A DNA stretch of 64,000 bases from Holothuria scabra (lineage: Eukaryota; Echinodermata; Holothuroidea; Aspidochirotida; Holothuriidae), in NCBI GenBank assembly GCA_037179385.1, contig CM074187.1:8122001-8186000 (forward strand). Direction: 5' to 3'. The translations under genes and the position numbers were made by a program. This document shows positions 42,339-54,508 of the stretch, one piece after another (positions within the stretch are counted from its first letter, which is position 1; every line of letters starts with the position of its first letter). The notes beneath the pieces were generated by a model, which did no database searches, was not told the origin of the DNA, and was given only the letters and a program-made list of their open reading frames with translations.

Positions 42339-43376
42339 GACCCACCCTACCTCATACTCCTAGTGGTATAATTTTGTTAAACTGTCAAATTACAATTGGG
42401 AAGGATATCTACAGCAATTAAAGCATGTTTGCTGAATAACTCTTCATTTGAAAACCATTGATTGCTGTAAGACAAAGAAGCTGAATCTCGCATAAGTGGT
42501 TTCTGGGAATAATTTAATCCAAGCTGGCCTTTAAACTTCCTCCCATCATGCAACACTTCGGTATTACATGAGATGCATTCAATCAACCAGACTTCAGGGT
42601 CCAATTTGACTTCATGGAGAGAAGTCTTGTCTCTGTGTTACATTCTTGTCGAGTTGATTTATTCAAATACAACAACCTTCAACCAGGGAGTTGTAAGTCC
42701 CTTACAACTCCCTGCTTCAACATTCAATTGACCATTGTGTCATACTATTGAGGGCGCTATGTACCTATACAACTTTGTCCCTTCTGTAAATAAATTTGTG
42801 TGTATGCCATTTATTTATGTAATAGTAAAACACTATATTTTGAGTGTGACTCCAAGGATAGACAACTCACGCAACTCACACTATGTGCTGTTTAAGTCAG
42901 TTATAAACTTGAGGGTTCATATTGATCCACGTTGTATGATTAACAGCATTCTTTCTTTTCAGCAGAATTAAAATATTTCTCCTGTTGAGGTGTGGACTAT
43001 AGAGTATCAATAGAGATGTTTTTCTTATATTTAATCAAAGAAGTTGGCTGACCTTAATGAGAAATTGAACAAAAATTTGCATTCACAAAGTTATTTGAAT
43101 TAATTTCACAATCTCCAAAATGGAGTCCACATAAGTGATTAATACAGCTGGCAAAGGTTAATTTCAAGGAAATTTGCCGAGCCAATCATGTTTGCACTTA
43201 CGTTCCATCGCAATGTGAATCTATGAAATAAACCTAGAAAGTTCGAATTGATTGGTTCTTGAACTGGTATGTATTTAAATTGTTCATCTCATGCCGTGTA
43301 TATAGATAGTTTAACAAAGCTTAAATGCACCACTTTATACTTACAATAGGTGTAATGTTGGGATTAAGTTTGGCCG
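42339..43376. other. Intergenic, nothing recognised
   Basis: No identifiable feature. A short palindromic GTTGTAAG/CTTACAAC pair occurs near 42690-42710. Confidence 0.35.
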
Positions 43377-43605
43377 ACAGACTGCATAGTCTAGTGGTTA
43401 AAACATCAGACTTGGAGTCGGGGTTCGACTGTTGGCCGGGTCATACAGAAGATTTTAAAAATGGAACCTACTGTCATTGTGCTGGGTGCTCAGCATAAGC
43501 AACAGAGTAGGGCAAACATGTCAGTGAGCCACAACTGGTAAAAAGGCCGTGCCTGGCTCGACTGGTTAGAAACTTGTCCGTAAAACTCCATCTAACCTAA
43601 CCTAA
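43377..43605 (+). mobile_element. tRNA-derived SINE with a distinct head
   Basis: The head 'gcatagtctagtggttaaaacatcagacttggagtcgg' with B box GGTTCGACTG differs from the other copies. The body ('cagaagattttaaaaatggaacctactgtcattgtg', 'gagtagggcaaac', 'gagccacaactgg') and CTAACCTAACC tail are shared. Confidence 0.8.
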
Positions 43606-46029
43606 CCTGAACAAATTGTGCAATGAATATTATCTAAGTCATATGTGCCTCTCTTTCTGCAACTGTAGGTCTTATGCATGTGGACAGATAGTCCAGGTAG
43701 ATGTTAAGATGATGGTAGTTTTCTCCTTCCGCTTTTCGTATGTAATCTATCTACAATTTGATAGCCATTTGTGAGAGAAAATGGTCAAAATAGATTCTTG
43801 GTCGAAAAACCGTTCTGCTCCCATTTCACTATATATCTACGGAAGTATAGCTTAAATGCCTTAGTAGGAAACTGAAAATCAAGGGAGAGGGGAGGAGCCT
43901 TTGCACACGAAGAATTAACCATTATCGAACTGATGCATAATTTAGATATGATTGACATGCTGCTGAAGTACCACATCGACGAAACTGAAGCGCGCGAAAA
44001 TTTTGGCAAGTTAGGAAGAATTTGCAGTTGACCTGGGCCCAGTCGGAAAAAGCTAGACCGAGTATGAGAAATTTCCAACTGGAATTTCAGATTTTCCAAC
44101 TATCGTCGCTCTAACGAGATAATTTTTGAGGGGGAAGGGGTGAGGCACCCTTCACACCCCAGTCGCGACGGCCCTGATTATTTTGTAGATAAATAAAAAA
44201 TGGAACCATTGGTTCACCTTCTTCATAGGTTATTATGTTGCTTACGCCGAAAATATTTGTTTTTTGGAAGATTTTCGATTATACAAAACAATTTGCACTG
44301 CTATATTTGTAGCAATTACATTTAACTTTGGTGTGTAATATGGAAGTTTAAATGACTAAAAAACAATCACAAAATGAACATTCTGTACAAACTCTCTTGT
44401 GAAATTTAAGCTCGTAAAATGAAGCTAAATCTATGCCAAGAAGAAAAAAAAATTCTCTCCAAAATGAAATGCGGAGTAAACTTTTTTCCTCCGGGTGAAA
44501 TGCGAAGTTAATTAATTTCTTCCTTTTATCTATCAGTGCAAATATTTATAGAGTCGAAACGGTGATTGCCCTATCGATGATCTTTTTGCTGTTTTTAGGG
44601 TTGTACTTTGAGACATGTTGTTTTCCCATGTAAGACCTTAAACTGTTAAATAAATTCCTTTACTTGGTCAAAGTTAACGATCTCATAAGTTGTACCTGGG
44701 TATGTGTTTCAGAATCAAGGGCAGTCATTTCTTCTCATAAAATGAATTGAGGATCACCGTCCATGTTCAGTTCAGTCTTGACTTGCTGCCTAAGGGGAAC
44801 ACCTTGCTTGGTGCTTGGAATTCATGTGTTGTGAAAAATAATGAATCAAACAATACTCACCCCTATATCTTCCAAAGCAACATACTTTTTAAAGAAGCAA
44901 ATCTAACATTTATTGATAATCCGAGATGTAATTTGTTTAAGTATTTTTAGCGAGATTTAGGACAAATCGGCACACAATGCAACGAATCAAGCGCACCAAT
45001 ACTTGTAGTAAGGAGAACAGTTGAGAAACACATGACACACTTTTTCTGCTACTGTCATTAATTTGCGCCTTCTAGTTGCTTAATTGATAATTCATGCATA
45101 GTCATGCTCTTCAGTAAAACGTAATAATATCCTCATGAAAAGAACCATGGAACTAATACTCAGTCCTGATTTTTAGCTCCGTTGTCACACTAGTGGGTCA
45201 AATAAAGTTGCTAATCATTTTCGAAGGCAATAAAAATGGAAAAAATAACACTGACTTTGAAAACATTCCATTGTTGCCTGTGTATTATTTTCCTGCAAGT
45301 TAAACCGTTACATAGCATCTTATCTTAGTTACCTCAGACTCCGTGCACTGCCGGTATGATGGCGCTTTCCATCAACCTGTTGCAGGGTTGCCTTTAACAT
45401 GTAGCCAACTTAAAACTTGTACTGATCTGCTTGCGTGGCAGCTTCTTTCACTCACCTCTGTGACGGATGGGAAGCAGGTGACAACGCAGGAAAATGCAAT
45501 CTGTTGTATGAGGTGCCAGTTTCACTCACAGACGGATCAATATCGACCCTATTTAAGAGTTGCAATTTGACTTACAAGGGAGTCCCAAGTAAGCCCCTTT
45601 TGAGATACGGAAGACTTTTCATTTCAATATCTCATTTTATTTTGATTTAATCTATGACAATTGAGGCAAATTTAGCAGACCAACAATCCTTTTGGGAGAA
45701 GAGGTGACACTCTTCGACGAAAGCGAAGACGCACATGGAGAAAACTCTACCTTAACATTGCAAGTCGATTCCCTCAATACTAGCACATTGTTTCGTTTTT
45801 TCTCACTTTTGAGACCCGGATTGTTTAAAAACAGGGTACTCTAATACTAAAATACTAACTTCATCTAACGAACTAAAAAAATGCAATTATAAACAAAGGC
45901 GAGAGGGTCTATAACACCCCATTTTTTCTTTGATTAAAAGTATTGCTGCTAATGGTTTAAATGTTTGATGCCACGTTGTGATATTGCGCTTTGAAGGTTA
46001 TTTAATGCGTACGAGCAAAGATATTAGTG
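43606..46029. other. Intergenic; possible transposon right end at about 44175
   Basis: A terminus-like sequence GTCGCGACGGCCCTG near 44161-44175 looks like a hAT-type right end, but its partner was not found. The 104-codon minus frame at 43785-44099 has no recognisable domain. Confidence 0.3.
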
Positions 46030-46643
46030 AGATTTCACGACGCGGACTTCATCTGCAACGACGTGACGTCATTTGCGTATATGCCGTTTCCGAACTCAAC
46101 GTATAGAGGCTTTGCAATTACGTCATGGAACCGCCATACTGGAGGACATTCATGCCAAATACACGTGGCTTTGTGCCGAACGCACTGCACAGAGCGCATT
46201 GTGGTGTGCACGGTATGTACACATTCAACGAGCAAGCGCGCCCAATGTGGTTTACTACGTAGTTACATGTACTCCAACATGGCCCCCGGAGAGTATTATG
46301 ACGTCATGTGAAAAGCCTCTGTTCTAGGTGCGTTCGATTTAGCGGCTCGAGCCGGCTCAACTGGCTCAGCCAGCCATCGATCTTTCCCAAAAGTGATTTT
46401 AACGTCATCAAATCGTCACAACTTGAGCCGGCCAAAACGACCAGCCCTCCGAGGTGGTCTAATTGAGCCGGTGACGTATTTTACGTCACATTTCGACCAG
46501 TTAAAAACTGGTTGAGCCAGTTGAGCCGGCTCGAGCCGCTAAATCGAACGCACCTACTGACGCTACAACAAGTTCTGAAACGGCTGAGGCAACCCAGAAG
46601 GTGACGTGATTGCGTTGTGGTTGACGTCCGCGTCGTGCAATCT
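46030..46643. mobile_element. MITE of the AGATTTCACGACGCGGAC family, long copy
   Basis: The left end AGATTTCACGACGCGGACTT and right end GTCCGCGTCGTGCAATCT are inverted over about 40 bp with mismatches, matching the element at 10571-10733. CpG-rich compared with the surroundings. A second MITE is inserted at 46327-46554. Confidence 0.7.
46327..46554. mobile_element. MITE with perfect 42-bp terminal inverted repeats, nested
   Basis: 228 bp. The first 42 bases (starting GGTGCGTTCGATTTAGCGG) are the exact reverse complement of the last 42, and pairing continues after one mismatch. The element is flanked by TA on both sides (46325-46326 and 46555-46556). The repeats contain self-palindromes CGGCTCGAGCCG and GAGCCGGCTC. 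No coding capacity. The perfect ends imply recent activity. Confidence 0.88.
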
Positions 46644-47243
46644 ATTACTATTATAAACATAGATACCAAACTTAAAATGGCGTGGTGACTTTTCACGCAG
46701 GCCGAATCGTAGGGGCGGAAGTGCTGATCGCTGATCAGTCGTTTTGTGGGCCAACAGACAAATTGATATCTTCCGGTAGTATGAATACGTGTGATTTTAA
46801 AACATTGAATTTCTTGCAAACACCGTTCTTCAATAAATTCACTTACATGAAACAGTTTTAGGCTTCTTCGAGGTGTTCTTCTTAAGAACATTTGAACATT
46901 AACGCACAACGCCTGGTTTAAAGTTCATTGACTTCCCGATTGGTCAGTTTCTATGGTATCTTCACAAGCGCTCATCTATGCACGTGTTTACATTCTTACG
47001 CACTTACAACACAAAATCAACTACTGCGTTCTTTTTCCAAGCACGCGAAGTACCCGTCAGTTACTCCGGACTGCACACGGAGACATGCATTTGTGCGCGT
47101 ACAGAACTTGCTTTGAAAATGGACGCACGATGACAACTCGTCACAATGGAATTTTCCGTTTCGCATCCATAGTTATACGCGCAGATCACCAAGCAGAGCT
47201 GTGCGCATGTCAAATGAACACGTCCGCCCCTCCGGTTGAGCCT
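46644..47243. other. Intergenic, nothing recognised
   Basis: Locally CpG-rich, but no exon can be supported. Open frames on both strands overlap and lack domains. Confidence 0.35.
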
Positions 47244-47402
47244 CCATAGACCTTTTTTCAAATAGCAATAACAAAGGATTGTGGGATAGACTTTTGGTAT
47301 GAATGGATTTTGTCAATGTCATTTTATTGTGGCAAAAAATGACGAACACCAAAACGCTATCCCACAATTCACTGCAATTGATATTTGGAAAATGGTCTAT
47401 GG
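47244..47402. mobile_element. MITE, CCATAGACC family, 159 bp
   Basis: Ends CCATAGACCTTTTTTCAAATA and TATTTGGAAAATGGTCTATGG are inverted; matching continues inward through GATTGTGGGATAG/CTATCCCACAATTC, about 47 bp per arm with mismatches. Confidence 0.75.
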
Positions 47403-47494
47403 GGAGTCAGCGTCTAACAGTATAGGGATAGGAGTTTGGTATTTACGTTTATAATATCTTTACATACGAATAACATCAACGCATCCGCATGTTT

Positions 47495-48404
47495 GGTTTC
47501 GATTAAAGAGAAATCTATGCAGTCATAATGGCGTGTGTGCGAATGTATGCATGCGTGCTTGTGGATATGTGTGTGTGTTTGTGACTCTTTGCTTGTTAGC
47601 ACGATATCTCAAGATAGTATGTATCACAGTTTTCAAACTTTTGTACATAAATGCCCTACTGTATATTGAGAGGAAGACCATGTCGTGCTTGGTGGAGGTC
47701 AAGGTCATCAGGTGTCACAAGGAGTCAAAGTCCGAATTCCTTGTTAACGGAATATCTCAAGGTAGGAAACTTGAATATATTTCATATTCAGTGTGTACAT
47801 GTGTTATGGTTAGAAGATGGTCCCCTTTTTGGTGGAGGTTAAAGGTCATATGGGTCAACAGGGTTCAAAGTCTGATAAGTTTGTTAACGTGTTATCTCAA
47901 ATATGAAACTGATTTCATTTTGGTATGTGGATGCGTTATGGCGAGGGGATGGTATCTATGGTTTTTGTTGACTGTCAAAGGTCATCTGGGATCACAATGG
48001 GCCAAATCATGGACACCTTGTTAACATTGCACCTCAGAATTAGGAAACTTGGATGGAATTTTCACTTGATTAGTGAATGCGTCATAGTGGGAGGATGGTC
48101 CCTGTTGCTTTTGGTGGAAGTAAAAGGCAATCTGGGGTCACCAAGAGTCTAACTGTGAAAACTTTGTTAACACAGTATTTAAAGATAGGAAATTTAAATA
48201 CATCTCACATTTAGCAGTGCACATTTCATGGTGGGATGATTGTCCCTATTGTTCTTGGAAAAGGTCAAATGTCATCTGGAGTAATACAAGTCTATTTTGC
48301 AAGCATGCCTGTATATCATTTGACTGAGAGGATATGGGACATGATGGCATTATTTTGAATAGAACACATGTATATATTCGAATCCTAAATTCATTTTGCA
48401 TTCT
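47495..48404 (+). mobile_element. Helitron/HINE-like element, family B, old copy
   Basis: The 5' arm GGTTTCGATTA with 'aaatctatgcagtcataatggcgtgtgtg', then five or so diverged units, then ATTCGAATCC and a decayed end 'tcattttgcattcttt' in place of the hairpin-CTGG. Half-sites are more degraded here than in the other copies. Confidence 0.65.
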
Positions 48405-49209
48405 TTTTTAATTTCCGTCTCGATCGTATAAATCGTTTTTCAACGACCCACCCAAGTACGGTAACGCATTTTCAGCGTCCTTGTAGGACGTATGGAATTG
48501 GGTAGTCCTATTATTTTTCAAATCCTAGTATTCAGTAAATAGCCTTCTAATATCTTCGGGCGCAGCCAACGGGATGAACCCACGGCCCAAACTTGAAAAT
48601 CACAATAATTGCAAAAAATGATCAAAAGGTGAACACGATAAGCTCTATTACGTCACGGTTTGGGCCACAGACATTGAAGAAAAGAAAAATACCGACAACC
48701 GTCGGTCCTTTGATGACCAGTAAGCACTTTCCAAAGACCTACTGGACCCCTATTCCACGCCTTACTTCACTGTGTGCATTGTGGATTATTCAAAGTCGGT
48801 TAAAGGTTATAAAAAAACAGGGAGTTAAAACACGTAGCGGTGCGATATCAGTGTGCGATATGGACTGAAGTGATGGCGCGCTGTAACTTCTAATCAATTT
48901 GTTGAACTATATAAATGGCTGCTCACTGGAATAAGTAGTCCACGGCTATATAGGTTCAACATTTTGTTTCAATAGCTGCGGGAACACTGTTGCCTCAAGC
49001 CTCTCCTTTCACTACAACTTCCCCATCAATACTAAGTTATGTTAGAAAACTAAAAATTACGATTTTCGTTGCCTTATAAAACATTTTGTTAGAAATAGGA
49101 TTACTTTCAGAGTGTTATATCTTTGTATCTTTGTATTCTCTTAGGATTTTTCCTATCCACATGATGTTCACCCTGACAAACCGTTCAAGCAAATCAGATC
49201 ATATAGAGG
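48405..49209. other. Intergenic, nothing recognised
   Basis: No exon or repeat could be supported. Confidence 0.35.
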
Positions 49210-49398
49210 AAGTGGCGTAGCCACGGGGAGGGTTTGGGGGTTAGACCCCCCCCCCATGACCCAACCTTGCAATGCAAAAAACACCTAAAATAGCGGTTTT
49301 TTCTCTCTCTATCCCTAAACTTTCCCTTATTTCGTGCCCCAACTCCCACCCCATGACACCAAAATCCCTCCCATGACACAATCCTGGCTGCGTGCCTG
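49210..49398. mobile_element. hAT-type MITE, copy 2, 189 bp
   Basis: The left end (A)AGTGGCGTAGCCACGG and right end CTGGCTGCGTGCCTG are inverted. Flanking octamers TATAGAGG (49202-49209) and TAAAGAGG (49399-49406) match at 7 of 8, as expected for a hAT target duplication. Confidence 0.75.
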
Positions 49399-50239
49399 TA
49401 AAGAGGTGGTCCTTCCGAATGAAATATAAAATCTCACGCGAATTTTTTTTATTGATCCCGGTACCTGAAATACCAATTTTTTTGTTTATCGTTGCTTTAT
49501 GCTAACTTTGATCTGATTTTCAATGATTTCTATATCCATGTCTTTCTGAAGAGAATTAAAACAATATACCTGTCATAATTATAATTCGTTTAAGATACTC
49601 CAAACTCCTCAATGAAAGGCTTCTTTTCTCAAATACCGTGTTCGGTTGCGCAATCGCAGATACCCTTTGCTCAGGAAGGTATAACCTTTCTGAGCAACAT
49701 AGGTGAAAAATCATATTTAATGACCAGTTCATCGTCCCCACACTACTTATAATTACAAAAGGCAAATGGTCTTTTTGGTATTTTCTGGACTTATTAGTTC
49801 GCATCCGATACCACCATGTACCAGTTCAAAGAGACAAGTCACATTGTCATTTTAGTCACATTTTAATGACGTTATAAATACTCTATAATTTCCGCTGGTA
49901 TTCAGTCTGGACTGACACTGTGGTGCAAAAGTGGAATCACGAAAGTCAAAGCTCTTCGGAAGGGGAGGGGGACTCGTTGTATTCGTTTGGTTTCATCCAA
50001 TGACCACACGCCAGAGAATCGATTGAATTCAGCTAAAATCGCTGCCAAAGGTTAACCCTTTACCCTTGTGCTCCAATAGGGCATATTTGCTCGCTTTGGG
50101 AGTGGGCGGAAAAGCGGATGTAGCACGCCCCGCATCAGCTTTCGTAGGCTATTGACCCCGTGACCTTAAACTATTGTCCCTCTCGTTGTTTTTCGGGTAG
50201 CTATACTCGCAGTTTCGAGCTCCGCGTGAAGCAGTAAAG
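49399..50239. other. Intergenic; CpG-richer at about 50050-50239
   Basis: The last 200 bases rise in GC and CpG before the candidate first exon at 50240. No TATA box identified. The rest holds nothing recognised. Confidence 0.35.
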
Positions 50240-50289
50240 ATGGGTGACAGCCGCGCTCGCCGTATGGGTCCACAAGGACCCAAACAACG
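50240..50289 (+). CDS. Candidate first coding exon of an unidentified gene
   Basis: The ATG follows 'gcagtaaag' and opens MGDSRARRMGPQGPKQ plus two bases of the next codon, ending at a consensus-like donor ACG|gtaaag. The stretch is GC- and CpG-rich against an AT-rich background, as at an animal promoter. The product would begin with a basic, Gly/Pro/Arg-rich segment. No following exon could be identified, so this may be chance. Confidence 0.25.
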
Positions 50290-53200
50290 GTAAAGTGTTA
50301 ACGGGATGCCGGTGTATGCCCGGGAAGATGATTGGAAAATTTCTAGATAAAAGTGTGCCTTTTAGGCATGGTTATTTGATTTGGTAAGGTTTTACGTCTT
50401 TACGGTCGGCATATGCCTCTTGACACCGTGCAAAAGTACTCAGACCTTCACGTCACAGTGAGTGCAATAAATGTATATTATTATACACATTATTAATTTT
50501 AAATATTTAGATGGTTACTTTCCAGCCACAGACTATCAAAAGGAAACAAATCAATTAAAATTTTTCAAGTTTCGAGGGACGACCATCACAAGGCATGATT
50601 ATATCCGGGACCTCATGGCTTCATGGTTACCCATTTCTTCAGCGATCTCGGCGGTTCCTTCCCTATACCTTCGTTTCTACCTATAGTTTATCAAAAGATA
50701 CGGTTTCTTTGACGTGTTGTTAAAAGCTTTATAATTATGTCAGTTTTATGGATTGTATACACCAACTTCGACGTATTCATTCATCTTCTGCAGTATCTCA
50801 TTGAATAGACCTAACGACTAAATATTATACTATTAATTCGACAGTAATTTTTAAATATATGTGATATGTATAGCAGTGGTTTAACGCCAATCAGTTGAAC
50901 AAACTCATTTTAGTAATATTACTTATTAGGCCGTTGTTTAATAATTAAGCTACTGCTAACGTCATGTTATTCTTTAAGTAACAGCAAAAATCATTTGGAC
51001 AGCCGAATGGTTGTTGATCATGCCCTGTCGATTTACTTTAATTATTAAATGCATGTTAGGTATTTCTTTAATTATCTTAGCTGTCTTCCTGTTCATAAGC
51101 TCCTTCTACCCACCAGGACGCTGTTCTCAAATGTTAAACAACTAATAAACGTGTGCTTAATTCTCTTGCACTTTCGTAAGAAACACGAATTTACACAACT
51201 GCCAAAAATCAGAAAGAACCATGATAAAGACATCGCATGATTTTGTCCTTGAGGCCAGTGGAGTGTTTGATTTTCTTTATTGTATTAATCTTCATTGAAT
51301 TGTAAATTCGTTCCGTTGCTAGCCTATTTTTCTCTAACTGCTTTTTGCAAACCTTTAGTCAGCTTAAACTATACGATGATACATCAAACTTAGCCTGGTG
51401 TCTCCTCCAACAACGGCTTACAAAGCATTTGCTCGTTGGAGTGACAAATTAATTAAATAAACAGAGAAACCGCGTATTCCTCTGTTTGCTTTAAGTCGAA
51501 GATTTGATCAGTAGTGTTATACGTGCTAACACTATATTTGCAAAGAGACACGAAATAGTCTATTTCGACCATTTAGACGGCACCTCTGCGTAAGTTTCAA
51601 ATCAATATCGTAAAATAATCCTTTTCCCGCCAAAAAGCTGATCCATCAGTAGGTACGTTTGTCGCGAATCGCTGCTTAAGAGACAGAAAATAGAGACACA
51701 ATGTATTGAATCAGGTGGCAACAGTGTGTGATTTAACCTTGAATTTCACGGGCAAAGGGAAAGTAAGTTGTATAAACAAATCGATACAACTTAATGAGAT
51801 TTTTAAATGAAAGTTATGTTCGATTCTGTATCTTAAAATTATCACAACATTTTCAAACCACGTGCGCATTAAGGGAAAGCTTCAACATTTTGCTCTTCCC
51901 CGAACTGCCGAAGTTGTTAGTTACCTAGTATTATCATAAACGAAATCTTGTAAAGTAGGCTATCTGTGTAGTAGGCTTATGTTTGTTAGATTAGAAATCC
52001 TCTGTACGGTTAATTAAATCCTCCTTGTTTTATTCAGAGATTTTGATGAATTACGCAACGTGAGACTCATTGTTTTTTTTTAAAGGGCATCGTAAAGTAT
52101 ATGGTTAAACTAAATATGCTGGTTAAACTAAATATGCTAGTTGATGCGATTAAAAGGTTTAACTGAAGCTTTCATTCCGGCATTTTGTTGGAAATGTGGT
52201 GGGGAAATTACGAATACAGGGTTAGTCATATTTCAACTCATTTTTTGAGTGTAGCCTGCGCAACTGTCGGTCTTTTTTGTAAACCAGAATAAAACGTCAA
52301 CCTTATGTTTGTCAATTGAGCAGTTACTTCTTCAAAACTGTACCTCTATCAGTGACCCGCTTCGAGACCTCATACAACTCTTCTATTTATCCAGTTATTT
52401 TCATTTCCCTAATTACTGATGTTTGTAATGCCTTAAAAGATATTTTGCTCACGTTTGTTTCATCCCCAAAGACGGTATCAGTCCCCGTTGTCTTTTTTAC
52501 TGGAGGGTGGAAAAACTGAGCATTTAACAGTGTCTTGATTCCGCAGGTGCCACGTCAAATACGTATCAGGAAACTGTTTGTGATGCTAAATTGCGCACGA
52601 AGTGCACATATGCACATTGTATGTCCCGCGGCCAGATAGGCTGGCGCCCGTGTTAACGTGTCCCTATGTGTTTATTTCGTCAATGTTCTGCACCCTATCC
52701 CTCTTAAACAGAGGCGCATGAAAGCGTCGCATTGAGCCGTAATTAAACCTTAAAATTGCAATGATATAGCTGTTTTGCTGAAAGCCATACGGTAAGCAAC
52801 CCTCATTAAATCTTAAATTCCAGCAACAAAAAAGGTCTATTTTAAAATCGATAAGTTTCCTTGCTTGCGGTAATATTGGCTAAGGAATTCAGATATCCAA
52901 TCCCTTCAACCGACACTTAAAACTCTTCGTATCAAATTTAATATGTTGCGGGCCCCTATTATATATAAACCAGTGTTCATTTAAAGTGTTATCTTAGAAG
53001 CTTACAAATATTTTCTGTAATGGAGTGACCTCTCTACAACCTAAGGTGATCTATAGGGGTAGCGGATTAGTCCGTTGTAACGAACAGTTAATTAAGAACT
53101 TCAAAATCTCAGAATAAACGTAATTAACCTCTTGAGAAAAAGCTTTCAAGTAAAGAGTTTGTGTTTCTCTAATTGAAAATCTGTAACGACCGCCAGTTGT

Positions 53201-53794
53201 ATATCAAATTTCTTTCCGCGAGCTAAGTATCAATACCAGTCCTGCATTTGTTGGGTTCAGATTTGATACTGCAGTGAAAACCATGGATTTACGACAGCAT
53301 GTTTTACCTATATAAGCAACAGTTAATTGTGTTTTCATATTCTTGATAAATATGCGCCTACGGAACTTGTAATATTTTTCTTCATCAAGTAAACAGATGT
53401 TGTTAACTTTTACTGATATTGAGCAAATGTAACATTGATTGCGGCCTCAGAAACAATTTATAATTCCTTTGAACGACGTTAAAATTTTGAAGAGGTATTA
53501 CAGTTGTGTAATATGTATACGGCGTCAGTAAGGATCGAACGTAAAAAGAAATTTAAGTAAAGAAAATGGAAATAAAAGTATAGAAAAAGAAGACTGAGAC
53601 AAAGCGAAGCAGAGTTGGATGCATTAGTGTTGTGGGGGTCATACATTTGTAAAATTATTGCAGGTAAGGCGGTTAAAATTAAAGACAAATTGAAATGCGA
53701 TAACGATCATACATTATCAAAAAAAGGAACATAACGCAACAAAGTAAAGATGAGCCACGTTAGCCCAGCCTCCCCCACTGTAATTATAAGTTCG
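50290..53794. other. Intergenic or intronic, nothing recognised
   Basis: AT-rich. The only local repeat noted is a short tandem 'ggttaaactaaatatgct' pair near 52100-52140. No exon supported. Confidence 0.35.
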
Positions 53795-54170
53795 GGGGGG
53801 GGGGGGCATTCAGTTTATTTCTGTAGTAGAGCACAGAGAGATGAATACATCCTCGAGGAGACTGATCCCTTCAGTTCCCGTCCTGGATCGGAATCATGAG
53901 CCATTGTAATCCTTTACCTGTTTACCTCTTAAGCTAGGGATAGTTGAATATAATAGAAACGAGATATCAAAGGGCAAAACGAGTTTACCCAAACAACAGC
54001 CACATCCCACTCATTTATTCTTTTTTTCACTTACAAATATTTTTTCATGATAGCAGGATCTAAATAATGCATATTCAAGGTTAACCAAAACGTGCTCCTA
54101 AATTTTACAAGTTAATGAGAACAATTTCACATGACTCCCAATAGTCAATCATGAAACTCTGCAGACTACT
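53795..54170. other. Poly-G run at 53795-53807, otherwise nothing
   Basis: A G-homopolymer of about 13 bases; the remaining sequence has no recognised feature. Confidence 0.5.
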
Positions 54171-54369
54171 CAGTGGCGTAGTCACGGGGCGGTATTGGGG
54201 GTAAGAACTCTCCCCCCCCCCATGACCCAACCTTGCAATGCAAAAAACATCTAAAATAGCGGGGTTTTTTCTCTATCCATAGATTTCCCCTCATTGCGTT
54301 TCCCAAACCCCCCTCTCCATAACACCAAAACCCTCCCTATGACACAAAACAATCCTGGCTACGCGCCTG
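54171..54369. mobile_element. hAT-type MITE, copy 3, 199 bp, perfect 8-bp target duplication
   Basis: Starts CAGTGGCGTAGTCACGG and ends CTGGCTACGCGCCTG. Identical octamers AGACTACT flank it at 54163-54170 and 54370-54377. The interior 'catgacccaaccttgcaatgcaaaaaac' is shared with copies 1 and 2. Confidence 0.87.
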
Positions 54370-54410
54370 AGACTACTACAACTGTACACTAAGTTAAATT
54401 GAGTGGGTTG

Positions 54411-54508
54411 TCAGTTAGTTATTAAGTTAGTTAGTAAGTAAGTAAGTTAGTTAGTTAGTTGATTAGTTAGTCAGTCAGTCCGTCAGTCAGTCAGTCAGTT
54501 AGTTAGTG
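54411..54508. repeat. Tetranucleotide microsatellite (AGTT/AGTC)
   Basis: AGTT, AGTA and AGTC repeats over about 100 bp with few interruptions. Confidence 0.85.

Noticed and set aside
43785..44099. 104-codon minus-strand open frame
   Set aside because: No domain, biased composition, and adjacent to a transposon-like terminus.
46035..46909. Several open frames on both strands around 46-47 kb
   Set aside because: They coincide with two nested CpG-rich MITEs whose inverted ends create mirrored frames. No domain.
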